NCBI GenBank assembly: GCA_910585355.1
Contig: CAJUDN010000001.1
Location: 67,690-92,558 of the forward strand
Source: an uncultured Lachnospiraceae bacterium
Lineage (GTDB): Bacteria > Bacillota_A > Clostridia > Lachnospirales > Lachnospiraceae
DNA length: 24,869 nt
Reading direction: 5' to 3'
Made by a program: the position numbers and the translations under genes. Positions 13,722 through 21,757 of the stretch are shown here, piece after piece (within the stretch, counting starts at the first letter, position 1; every line of letters begins with the position of its first letter). Below the pieces are notes generated by a model. It worked only from the letters and a program-made list of their open reading frames with translations. It had not been told where the DNA came from and ran no database searches.

Positions 13722-15443
13722 ATGTTATTTATGAGTTCATTTTTGACGCATCACAGGAGGAAAATCCTGGTCACCTTTTTTATCACTGCCACACTGATGG
13801 CAGGGTTATTATGGCAGCTTGGGTATCTGATGATTTTCCGCTCAGAGCATTACAGCCGGATGGCCGATGAACTTCATGAGAGGGAGCGGACCATCAAGGC
13901 TGCCCGGGGAGAGATTGTGGACCGGAACGGAACCGTCATTGCGACCAATCGCACAGTCTGCACCATCTCTGTGGTCCACAACCAGATCGAGGAGCCGGAG
14001 ACGGTCATAGAAGTTTTATGTAAGGAGCTGGAGCTTTCTGAAGCAGAGGTCAGGAAGCGGGTAGAAAAGCGCTCCTCCCGCGAAATCATAAAGACAAATG
14101 TGGATAAGGCGGACGGAGACCGGATACGAGGCTATGGACTGGCCGGGGTCAAGGTGGATGAGGACTATAAGAGGTACTACCCATATGACAGCATGGCCTC
14201 TAAGGTTTTGGGCTTTACCGGAGCCGATAACCAGGGAATTATAGGCCTGGAAGTCATGTATGAGTCATACTTAAAAGGTCTTGACGGAACCATCCTCACC
14301 CTTTCCGACGCGAAGGGAGTGGAGGTGGAAAATGCTGCTGAGGAGAGGAAAGAGCCGGTGGCGGGAAAGACACTGACCGTGAGTCTGGATGTGAATATCC
14401 AGAAATACGCGGAGCAGGCCGCTTACCAGGTTATGGAAAAAAAGGGTGCTAAAGCGGTTTCTGTCATAATCATGAACCCGCAGAACGGCGAAATATATGC
14501 CATGGTCAACGCGCCGGAATTCAATTTAAATGATCCCTTTACCCTGGTGACAGAAGAGGAATACGGCTCCTCAAAGGAAAAGCAGGACCTTCTGAATAAA
14601 ATGTGGCGGAACCGCTGCATCAATGATACCTACGAGCCGGGCTCCACCTTCAAAATTATTACGGCTGCGGCAGGATTGGAGGCCGGAGTGGTTTCCCTCA
14701 ACGACCAGTTTTCCTGTCCGGGCTTTCGGGTGGTGGAAGACAGGAAAATCAGATGTCATAAAGTGGGCGGGCATGGAGGGGAAACCTTTTTGCAGGGGGC
14801 CATGAATTCCTGTAACCCGGTATTCATAGACGTGGGACAGCGGCTTGGCGTAGATTCTTTTTACCATTATTTTGAGCAGTTTGGCCTCCTTGGAAAAACA
14901 GGGATTGACCTTCCCGGAGAAGCAGCCACCATCATGCATAAAAAAGATAACATGGGCCTGGTGGAACTGGCCACAGTTTCTTTTGGCCAGTCCTTTCAAA
15001 TCACCCCCATGCAGCTTGTGACCACAGCGTCCTCCATTATAAACGGAGGAAACCGGATCACTCCGCATTTTGCCGTGAAGGCAGAGAGCAGGGACAAAAC
15101 CTTCGTGAGAGAGTTCACCTATCCGGTGAGAACCGGGGTAGTGTCGGAGGAGACCAGCTCCACCATGCGCTACATTCTGGAACAGGTTGTGGCTGAGGGA
15201 AGCGGAAAGAAAGCCTCTCTTCCGGAATATCGGATCGGAGGAAAGACGGCCACATCGGAGAAACTTCCACGGAGCCTGAAAAAATATATTTCCTCCTTCC
15301 TGGGATTTGCACCTGCAGACAATCCTCAGGTCATTGCCTTAATTACCATTGACGAACCGGTGGGAATCTATTATGGAGGAACCATTGCAGCCCCGGTCAT
15401 TGCGGATATTTTTAAGAATATCCTTCCATATCTTGGAATATGA
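13722..15443 (+). CDS. Class B penicillin-binding protein (SpoVD/PBP2-like) with KTA in place of KTG
   Basis: 573 residues. A membrane anchor lies at about 15-37, followed by the dimerisation domain (KAARGEIVDRNGTVIATN) and a transpeptidase domain. Motifs are S308-T-F-K311, S363-C-N365 and K508-T-A510, the last differing from the common KTG. In Bacillus the gene after pbpB is spoVD, which makes spore cortex peptidoglycan, and the position matches, but this protein lacks the PASTA domain of Bacillus SpoVD. A role in elongation or in sporulation is therefore left open. The predicted ATG 13722 has only a weak ribosome binding site, and an in-frame ATG at 13731 is also possible. The two PBP genes are clearly related and may be an old duplication. 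Confidence 0.9.
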   Translation: MLFMSSFLTHHRRKILVTFFITATLMAGLLWQLGYLMIFRSEHYSRMADELHERERTIKAARGEIVDRNGTVIATNRTVCTISVVHNQIEEPETVIEVLCKELELSEAEVRKRVEKRSSREIIKTNVDKADGDRIRGYGLAGVKVDEDYKRYYPYDSMASKVLGFTGADNQGIIGLEVMYESYLKGLDGTILTLSDAKGVEVENAAEERKEPVAGKTLTVSLDVNIQKYAEQAAYQVMEKKGAKAVSVIIMNPQNGEIYAMVNAPEFNLNDPFTLVTEEEYGSSKEKQDLLNKMWRNRCINDTYEPGSTFKIITAAAGLEAGVVSLNDQFSCPGFRVVEDRKIRCHKVGGHGGETFLQGAMNSCNPVFIDVGQRLGVDSFYHYFEQFGLLGKTGIDLPGEAATIMHKKDNMGLVELATVSFGQSFQITPMQLVTTASSIINGGNRITPHFAVKAESRDKTFVREFTYPVRTGVVSEETSSTMRYILEQVVAEGSGKKASLPEYRIGGKTATSEKLPRSLKKYISSFLGFAPADNPQVIALITIDEPVGIYYGGTIAAPVIADIFKNILPYLGI

Positions 15444-15470
15444 TGAGGTTGGTTTTTTGCAGAACGGCCG

Positions 15471-15517
15471 CGGGCATACGGCCTCATCGCGAAGCGATTT
15501 TATATGGCTGTATGCCG
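15471..15517. repeat. Small hairpin in the gap before mraY
   Basis: CGGGCATACGGCC (15471-15483) pairs with GGCTGTATGCCG (15506-15517) with one bulge and one wobble pair; CGCgaaGCG forms a smaller stem in the loop. No T-run follows. It may weaken read-through from the PBP gene or be a relic of a small repeat. The rest of the 287-base gap holds the mraY promoter and no gene. Confidence 0.55.
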
Positions 15518-15627
15518 TAACAGTCCGGAAGGTATCTTAACTGGCTTTCGGTCAATAAACGGAGTGACTGAACGGGAAGTGAACAGTAACATCTGGATTG
15601 TACTGGAATTTTTGGTGAATGTTATGA

Positions 15628-15656
15628 TTGATTAATTAACAAAAAAAACGTATACT
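15628..15656 (+). promoter_or_regulatory. Candidate sigma-A promoter of mraY-murD-ftsW
   Basis: TTGATT at 15628-15633 and TATACT at 15651-15656 are separated by 17 bp in an AT-rich stretch (4/6 and 5/6 matches). The spacing is ideal, and the site lies about 75 bases before mraY, giving a leader long enough for translation from the GAGGTG ribosome binding site. Confidence 0.6.
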
Positions 15657-15730
15657 AATTCTGACATTAAAATTGATCTTCCTGTACTGTTTTGCAGGAG
15701 GATACAATACATAAGAGATAGAGGTGCAGC

Positions 15731-16699
15731 ATGGTTAATGAGACAATTCTGGCGGTTATTATCGCCTTCGCGATCAGTGCGGCTCTTTGCCCCATTGTGA
15801 TTCCTTTCCTTCATAAGCTGAAATTCGGGCAGCAGGTCCGGGAGGACGGTCCTCAGGCTCATTTGAAAAAACAGGGTACGCCTACCATGGGCGGACTTAT
15901 TATCCTGTCGGGAATTGTCATCACATCCCTGTTTTACCTGAAGGATTATCCGAAGATCATTCCGGTTCTTTTTGTCACCGTGGGATTCGGAATCATTGGT
16001 TTTCTGGACGACTATATTAAAATCGTTATGAAACGGTCAGAGGGACTGAATCCCAAACAAAAGCTTTTGGGACAGATTGTGATTACAGGAATTTTTGCCT
16101 ACTATCTGATGACTTCAAAGGAGATTGAAACCGCAATGTTAATCCCCTTTACCGGAGGCTTTCAAAACGGATATTATCTGGATCTTGGATGGCTCTTTAT
16201 CCCGGCCCTGTTTTTCATTGTTTTGGGAACTGACAATGGTGTGAATTTCACAGACGGTCTTGACGGCCTCTGCACCAGCGTCACCATTCTGGTAGCCACC
16301 TTTTTTACGGTGATTGCCCTTGGAGAAAAAAGCGGTATCAGTCCGATTACAGGAGCTGTCGTGGGAAGCCTTTTGGGATTTCTCCTCTTTAATGTGTACC
16401 CGGCCCGGGTGTTTATGGGAGACACGGGTTCCCTGGCTTTGGGAGGTTTTGTGGCCTCCAGCGCTTTTATGATGCAGATGCCGATTTTCATTGCCATTGT
16501 GGGACTTATCTACCTTGTGGAGGTGCTTTCCGTCATTATCCAGGTCACATATTTTAAAAAGACCGGAGGAAAGCGTTTTTTCAAGATGGCTCCCATCCAT
16601 CATCATTTTGAACTTTGCGGATGGTCGGAAACAAGAGTTGTCGCCGTATTTTCGATTATCACGGCAATCCTTTGCCTGATTGCTTACTTAGGATTATAG
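15731..16699 (+). CDS. mraY: Phospho-N-acetylmuramoyl-pentapeptide transferase
   Basis: 322 residues, normal length, with about ten membrane segments. It moves phospho-MurNAc-pentapeptide from UDP to undecaprenyl phosphate, giving lipid I at the inner face of the membrane. Signature segments are HLKKQGTPTMGGLI, FLDDYIKIVMKRSEGL (the DDY of the active site), NFTDGLDGL, RVFMGDTGSLALGG and MAPIHHHFELCGWSE (the HHH loop). ATG 15731 has GAGGTG just upstream. It ends 11 bases before murD. Confidence 0.97.
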   Translation: MVNETILAVIIAFAISAALCPIVIPFLHKLKFGQQVREDGPQAHLKKQGTPTMGGLIILSGIVITSLFYLKDYPKIIPVLFVTVGFGIIGFLDDYIKIVMKRSEGLNPKQKLLGQIVITGIFAYYLMTSKEIETAMLIPFTGGFQNGYYLDLGWLFIPALFFIVLGTDNGVNFTDGLDGLCTSVTILVATFFTVIALGEKSGISPITGAVVGSLLGFLLFNVYPARVFMGDTGSLALGGFVASSAFMMQMPIFIAIVGLIYLVEVLSVIIQVTYFKKTGGKRFFKMAPIHHHFELCGWSETRVVAVFSIITAILCLIAYLGL

Positions 16700-16710
16700 G
16701 AGGAAGAACC

Positions 16711-18057
16711 ATGTCACAGAAAGTATTAGTTGCAGGAACCGGAATCAGCGGAATTGCCGCTGCGAAGCTTCTCCTGGCCCGGGGCGGAGAGGTTGTGTTA
16801 TACGATGGAAATGAAACTCTTTCCATCGAAGAATTAAAAGGAAAATTTGAGGAGGATGCAAAGGTATCCGTCATTCTCGGTGAATTAAAGAAACTGGATC
16901 TGTCGGGGATCGAGCTCTGTGTGATCAGCCCCGGTATTTCTCTGGAGGCCCCCTTTGTGGCAGTCCTGGATGATGCAAAGGTGCCGATCTGGAGTGAAAT
17001 TGAACTGGCCTATCACTGTACAAAGGGCAGGCTGGCCGCCATTACAGGAACCAACGGAAAGACTACCACAACTGCTCTCACCGGGGAGATCATGAAGCGC
17101 TTCTTTGACAGTGTATTCGTGGTTGGAAACATCGGTGAGCCTTATACCGCCCATGCGCTGGAGACCACGGATGAGTCCGTGACGGTTGCGGAGGTTTCCA
17201 GTTTCCAACTGGAGACCATTATGAATTTCCATCCCAATGTATCAGCCATCACAAACATTACTCCGGACCATTTAGACCGCCATAAAACCATGGATTGTTA
17301 TATTCAGGTAAAGGAGGGCATTGCCAGGAACCAGACAGCGGAGGATGCCTGCATATTAAATTATGACGATCCTGTATTAAGGGCGTTCGGCGCCGGGTTA
17401 AAATGCAGAGTGGTGTATTTCAGCCGCAGGGAAAAACTGGAAAGCGGAATTTACATGGATGGTGATATAATCGTATACAGGCATGACAAAAAGAACGAGC
17501 AGGTTCTTAACATTAATGAGCTGCAAATCATCGGCGGACATAATCATGAGAATGTCATGACGGCTGTGGCCATTGCCCTTCAACTTGGGGTGCCGGTTCC
17601 TGTCATCCGCGAGGCATGCAGGGACTTTAAGGCAGTGGAGCACCGAATTGAATTTGTCAGAGAGCGGTTTGGCGTTACCTATTATAACGATTCCAAGGGG
17701 ACCAATCCGGACGCCGCCATCCAGGCCATTAAGGCCATGCCTGGTCCGACCATCTTAATTGCCGGAGGCTATGATAAGCATTCGGAATACGATGAATGGA
17801 TTGAGAGTTTTGAAGGAAAGGTGCGGTACCTTGTATTAATCGGCCAGACCAGAGATAAGATTTCCGAATGCGCCAAGAAACACGGAATCACGGATATCAT
17901 GTATGCGGAGGATATGCAGGAGGCCGTTCAAGTCTGTGCGTCCTACGCAAATCCTGGGGATTACGTGCTTCTTTCCCCGGCCTGTGCAAGCTGGGGAATG
18001 TTTAAGAACTTTGAGGAGCGCGGACGCATCTTTAAGGAGTGCGTAAACGCCCTGTAA
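16711..18057 (+). CDS. murD: UDP-N-acetylmuramoylalanine--D-glutamate ligase
   Basis: 448 residues, normal length. The cytoplasmic Mur ligase adds D-glutamate to UDP-MurNAc-L-Ala using ATP. Features in order are an N-terminal Rossmann part (VLVAGTGISGIAAAKLL), the ATP loop ITGTNGKTTTTALTGEI, SSFQLETI, NITPDHLDRHKTMDCY and the C-terminal domain with EHRIEFVRERFGVTYYNDSKGTNPDA and LLSPACASWGMFKNFEERG. AGGAGGAAG lies directly before ATG 16711. Longer in-frame starts would fall inside mraY and are rejected. Confidence 0.97.
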   Translation: MSQKVLVAGTGISGIAAAKLLLARGGEVVLYDGNETLSIEELKGKFEEDAKVSVILGELKKLDLSGIELCVISPGISLEAPFVAVLDDAKVPIWSEIELAYHCTKGRLAAITGTNGKTTTTALTGEIMKRFFDSVFVVGNIGEPYTAHALETTDESVTVAEVSSFQLETIMNFHPNVSAITNITPDHLDRHKTMDCYIQVKEGIARNQTAEDACILNYDDPVLRAFGAGLKCRVVYFSRREKLESGIYMDGDIIVYRHDKKNEQVLNINELQIIGGHNHENVMTAVAIALQLGVPVPVIREACRDFKAVEHRIEFVRERFGVTYYNDSKGTNPDAAIQAIKAMPGPTILIAGGYDKHSEYDEWIESFEGKVRYLVLIGQTRDKISECAKKHGITDIMYAEDMQEAVQVCASYANPGDYVLLSPACASWGMFKNFEERGRIFKECVNAL

Positions 18058-18085
18058 GGAAATATAACCGGACAGGAGGGTGAGC

Positions 18086-19243
18086 ATGGCGGAGACAGCC
18101 GGTAAAAAGAAAAAAAGAAAGCCGCGCAGATTCTACGATTACAGTCTGCTCTTTACAATTATCTTTCTGACGGTGTTCGGACTTATTATGATTTACAGCT
18201 CAAGCTCATACAACGCCCAGATTCATGGACAGAGCGCTTCCTATTATATGAAGAGACAGGGATATATTGCTCTGGCTGGTTTTGCGGTGATGCTTGTGAT
18301 TTCTAAAATTGATTATCATTTTTTTGCCAGATTTACCTTTTTGTCCATCATCATTTCCTATGTCTGTATGATCCTGGTTGACTTTACCAGTCTGGGCATT
18401 GAGGTAAACGGTAAAAAGCGGTGGCTGGGGACCAGGGCAGTCCGGTTCCAGCCCACGGAGCTTGTTAAGGTGACGGTTATTCTAGTGCTGGCGGTGGTCA
18501 TCACGAAGCTGGGAAAAGAGATCAATGAACTGCGGTCATGGCTTATGATCGCGGCGTTAATTCTCCCTCTGGCCCTTTTGGTAACTATCAATAACTTAAG
18601 TTCCGGTATCATCATCTGCGGTATCGCCTTTGTGATGATGTTCATTGCCTGTAAAAAAAAGTGGCCTTTTGCTGCTGCCGCTGCGGTGATGGTGTGCGGT
18701 TTTCTGTTTGCCCTGCCCATTGCCCAGGCATGTGTAAAGATAGGACTTCTCCAGGGATACCAGCTAAATCGTATCCTGGTATGGAAAAATCCGGAGGCTT
18801 ATCCGAAGGACGGAGGCTATCAGGTGCTCCAGGGACTTTATGCCATTGGGTCCGGCGGCCTCCTTGGAAAGGGGCTTGGACAGAGCATACAAAAGTTAAG
18901 CTTCCTTCCGGAGCCTCAGAATGATATGATTTTTGCCATCATTTGTGAGGAACTGGGCCTGTTTGGCGCTGTTTCGGTAATTCTTATTTTCCTGTTTATG
19001 ATATACAGGTTTATGCTGATTGCCGGAAACGCCCCCGATCTTTTCGGAGCTCTTCTGGTGATCGGTGTGATGGCTCATATTTCCATTCAGGTGATTTTAA
19101 ATATTGCCGTTGTGACCAATGTGATTCCCAATACGGGAATTACCCTTCCTTTTATCAGCTATGGGGGTACGTCGGTTCTTTTCCTGATGATTGAAATGGG
19201 AATGGTCTTAAGCGTGTCCAACCAAATTAAACTGGAAAAGTAG
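18086..19243 (+). CDS. ftsW: SEDS-family peptidoglycan glycosyltransferase (FtsW/SpoVE type)
   Basis: 385 residues with about ten membrane segments. SEDS proteins polymerise lipid II together with a class B PBP. Visible signatures are GIEVNGKKRWLGTRAVRFQPTELVKV, the NPEAYPKDGGYQVLQGLYAIGSGG loop, LGQSIQKLSFLPEPQNDMIFAIICEELG and the end segment VIPNTGITLPFISYGGTSVL. FtsW and SpoVE cannot be separated by eye; in Bacillus the gene after murD is spoVE. ATG 18086 is chosen because AGGAGG (18074-18079) is six bases before it, whereas a GTG at 18080 would touch the ribosome binding site. Confidence 0.94.
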   Translation: MAETAGKKKKRKPRRFYDYSLLFTIIFLTVFGLIMIYSSSSYNAQIHGQSASYYMKRQGYIALAGFAVMLVISKIDYHFFARFTFLSIIISYVCMILVDFTSLGIEVNGKKRWLGTRAVRFQPTELVKVTVILVLAVVITKLGKEINELRSWLMIAALILPLALLVTINNLSSGIIICGIAFVMMFIACKKKWPFAAAAAVMVCGFLFALPIAQACVKIGLLQGYQLNRILVWKNPEAYPKDGGYQVLQGLYAIGSGGLLGKGLGQSIQKLSFLPEPQNDMIFAIICEELGLFGAVSVILIFLFMIYRFMLIAGNAPDLFGALLVIGVMAHISIQVILNIAVVTNVIPNTGITLPFISYGGTSVLFLMIEMGMVLSVSNQIKLEK

Positions 19244-19302
19244 GAACAAAAGGCATGAGTTTTACATAAGATACTGTATAGCTGCATAATGGGGGAATCC
19301 GT

Positions 19303-20559
19303 TTGTCTGCAATACAGATTCAGGGCTTAAAGCCTTTAGAGGGAACCGTGGAAATTCAGGGTTCCAAAAACGCGGTACTGCCAATGATGGCGGCGGCGGT
19401 GCTTGCCGCCGGAATTACGGTAATCCGGCACGTTCCGGCCATTGAAGATGTCTTTTCCATGATTGGAATTCTGGAGAGTCTGGGATGCCGCTGTAAGTTT
19501 TCAGACGGTGATCTGGCCATAGATACATCATCAGTGGAGCATGCGAAAATCCCGGAAAAATACGTTGGAAAAATGCGGTCTTCCTGCCTGCTTCTTGGCC
19601 CCTTATTAGCCAGAATCGGGGGAGCAGAGACTCTTTACCCGGGAGGCTGCGTTCTGGGGAAACGGCCTCTGGATCTGCACCTTTATGCTTTAAAGAGGCT
19701 GGGAGCGGAATTTTTTGAGGCGGGCGGCGTGATTCTCGCAGAAGCGAAAAAATTAAAGGGAAGCCAGATTGAATTCCGGTATCCCAGCGTGGGCGCCACG
19801 GAAAACGCCGTCATGGCCGCCGTTACGGCAAAGGGAACCACGATCCTTAAAAATTGTGCCAGGGAACCGGAAATTTCGGAGCTTTGCCGTTTCTTAAATC
19901 AGATGGGAGCCAGAATCAAGGGCGCCGGTGAAAAGGAGATTGTGATAGAGGGGGTCAGCCGCCTGCATCCGGTGGAATATGTGCTGGAAGGCGACAGGAT
20001 CTGCGCCGGGACCTACCTGGCGGCCGCCCTGGCAGTTACGGGGGATGTGACCGTAAAGGGAATACGTCCGGAGACCTTAAAAGAACCGATGGCGGTTATG
20101 AGGGTCATGGGAGCCGAAATTTTTACCGGGGAGAGGGAAATCCGGCTTCTTATGAGAAGCAGGCCCAGAGGGATATCTGTCCGCACGGGTCCCTATCCTC
20201 AGTTCCCCACGGATTTACAATCCATATTTCTGGCCGTTTCCTGTGTGGCTGACGGAACGAGCCAGATTACGGAAACTGTGTTTGAGGCCAGATTTGCGGC
20301 GGCCTGTATGCTGCGGCGGTTTGGAGCCAGAATCCGTCTGGAGGGAATGACAGCCAAAGTGGAAGGGCGTTATCCCTTGAGCCCGTCCGTGGCCGATGCG
20401 CCGGATCTTCGCGGTGGAGCCGCCCTGGTGATCGCCGCTCTGGCGGCGGAGGGGATGAGCGTTATCGGAAGCTGCGGCCATATTATACGGGGCTATGAAG
20501 ATATCTGCCGGGATCTTACGAATCTGGGGGCGGATGTCAGATGGAGTCATACATTGTAA
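19303..20559 (+). CDS. murA: UDP-N-acetylglucosamine 1-carboxyvinyltransferase
   Basis: 418 residues, normal length. It adds enolpyruvate from PEP to UDP-GlcNAc, the first committed step in peptidoglycan synthesis. The N-terminal IQIQGLKPLEGTVEIQGSKNAVLPMMAA matches MurA, with the substrate-binding Lys-Asn pair. The catalytic cysteine is C116 in LYPGGCVLGKRPLDLH, which implies fosfomycin sensitivity unless another copy differs. YPSVGATENAVMAAV, GDRICAGTYLAAA and PQFPTDLQS follow. It starts with TTG at 19303 after GGGGGAA, and no better start aligns with the family N-terminus. It lies between ftsW and divIB, where murG/murB would stand in Bacillus. Confidence 0.95.
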   Translation: MSAIQIQGLKPLEGTVEIQGSKNAVLPMMAAAVLAAGITVIRHVPAIEDVFSMIGILESLGCRCKFSDGDLAIDTSSVEHAKIPEKYVGKMRSSCLLLGPLLARIGGAETLYPGGCVLGKRPLDLHLYALKRLGAEFFEAGGVILAEAKKLKGSQIEFRYPSVGATENAVMAAVTAKGTTILKNCAREPEISELCRFLNQMGARIKGAGEKEIVIEGVSRLHPVEYVLEGDRICAGTYLAAALAVTGDVTVKGIRPETLKEPMAVMRVMGAEIFTGEREIRLLMRSRPRGISVRTGPYPQFPTDLQSIFLAVSCVADGTSQITETVFEARFAAACMLRRFGARIRLEGMTAKVEGRYPLSPSVADAPDLRGGAALVIAALAAEGMSVIGSCGHIIRGYEDICRDLTNLGADVRWSHTL

Positions 20560-20592
20560 CAGAATAACAGCCGGAATCCGGCAGAAACATAG

Positions 20593-21381
20593 ATGGGAGT
20601 ACAGGTAAAGAGGATGAGGAGAGGAAGAGGATACAGCAGATACAGACGGAGAAGAAGAGGAAAAAGGGTAGCCATCGCGCTGGGTGTGTTCCTTGGAACA
20701 TTGCTTCTTTTTGCAATTTTGCTGCTTTCCGTCCATATTTCGGAAATCGAAGTGACCGGAAATAAACAATATACGAAAGAGCAGATCATTGATCTGGTCT
20801 TTGGAGGAAAATGGTCCCGGAATTCGGCCTATTGTTACTATGAAAACCAGTTCCGGGAGCATAAATCCATTCCCTTTATCGAAGAATATAAGATTGAGTT
20901 CGAAAGCCCCACGAAAGTGAAGATTGTGGTTTTTGAAAAGAGCGTGGTGGGATATGTTTCCTACATGAGCAGCTATATGTATTTTGATAAGGACGGAATC
21001 ATTGTGGAAAGCTCGGGAGAACAGCTTCCGGGAGTTCCGTGGATTACGGGCTTGGAATTTGGACATATTGTGCTGCACCAGCCGCTTCCGGTGGAAAACC
21101 AGAGTACCTTTCAGGAAATTTTAAACCTGACGCAGGTGCTGTCTGTAAATGAAGTTCAGGTGGACAAGATATACTATCAAAGCTTTGCCGCAGGCGGAGG
21201 ACAGATTGAGCTTTATATCGGAGATGTGGTGGTTGAGCTGGGAAATTCGGAGAATCTGGGCGGAAAGGTGGCGGAGCTTTCTGATATTCTTCCGGAGCTT
21301 ACGGGACTTGCGGGTACCCTTTATCTGGATACCTATGATGAGAATGTGGCCAGTCCCACCTATACTTTTAAAAAGAAATAG
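20593..21381 (+). CDS. ftsQ: Cell-division protein FtsQ/DivIB with POTRA domain
   Basis: 262 residues. A very basic N-terminal tail (RMRRGRGYSRYRRRRRGKR) is followed by one membrane segment (about 26-47). An external POTRA-like domain comes next, beginning ISEIEVTGNKQYTKEQIIDLV, then a DivIB/FtsQ region ending in ...LYLDTYDENVASPTYTFKKK. It bridges septal proteins outside the membrane, with FtsL and DivIC. No strong ribosome binding site is seen before ATG 20593; an in-frame ATG at 20614 is possible. A 13-base palindrome GCCGGAATCCGGC lies 11 bases upstream. Confidence 0.9.
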   Translation: MGVQVKRMRRGRGYSRYRRRRRGKRVAIALGVFLGTLLLFAILLLSVHISEIEVTGNKQYTKEQIIDLVFGGKWSRNSAYCYYENQFREHKSIPFIEEYKIEFESPTKVKIVVFEKSVVGYVSYMSSYMYFDKDGIIVESSGEQLPGVPWITGLEFGHIVLHQPLPVENQSTFQEILNLTQVLSVNEVQVDKIYYQSFAAGGGQIELYIGDVVVELGNSENLGGKVAELSDILPELTGLAGTLYLDTYDENVASPTYTFKKK

Positions 21382-21477
21382 AAAAAGTAATCTCACCGGA
21401 ACAGAAAGGTATTTAAATTGGGTTATGTTAGGGAGCGGACAGTAACGCAGACAGTTACAAAAATGTTAAAATAGTAG

Positions 21478-21506
21478 TTGATATTTTCACTAAAATAAAA
21501 TATGAT
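21478..21506 (+). promoter_or_regulatory. Candidate strong sigma-A promoter of ftsZ
   Basis: TTGATA at 21478-21483 and TATGAT at 21501-21506 have a 17-bp spacer and each match consensus at 5 of 6 bases. The flanks are AT-rich. The start would be near 21513, just upstream of the MITE-like element, so the ftsZ transcript would carry that element in its leader. Confidence 0.7.
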
Positions 21507-21530
21507 ATAAGTTAGATTAGAATCGGATTA

Positions 21531-21690
21531 GAGCGTGTTTGAAAATTCATTCCCATCATCTGCACGCCCCATTTTGCAGGGAATCTGGCCCTCATTCGGT
21601 CAGCGTAGTCTACTACGCCTCCCTCATTCGGGCCCAAGTTCCCACAAACTGTGACGCATATCTGACGGAAAGCAATTTTCAAACGCGCTC
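21531..21690. mobile_element. MITE-like element, 160 bp, in the ftsZ leader
   Basis: The 17-base ends are inverted copies: GAGCGTGTTTGAAAATT (21531-21547) and, at 21674-21690, the complement of GAGCGCGTTTGAAAATT, one mismatch apart. TA flanks both sides (21529-21530, 21691-21692), as expected for a TA target duplication of the Tc1/mariner-IS630 type. The whole element folds into one long imperfect hairpin: GGGAA..GGCCC pairs with GGGCC..TTCCC, and the tip GCGTAGTCTACTACGC is a perfect palindrome. There is no open frame of note, so it is non-autonomous. Confidence 0.85.
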
Positions 21691-21757
21691 TAGTCCGAAA
21701 AGCATATAGAAGAATTTAAGGAAAACCAGTTGCTTGGAGAAAAAGGAGGAGACATTC

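Noticed and set aside
20215..21078. Long minus-strand open frame opposite murA and divIB (287 codons)
   Set aside because: It lies across two well-supported genes, has no known motif and its composition is that of an antisense shadow.
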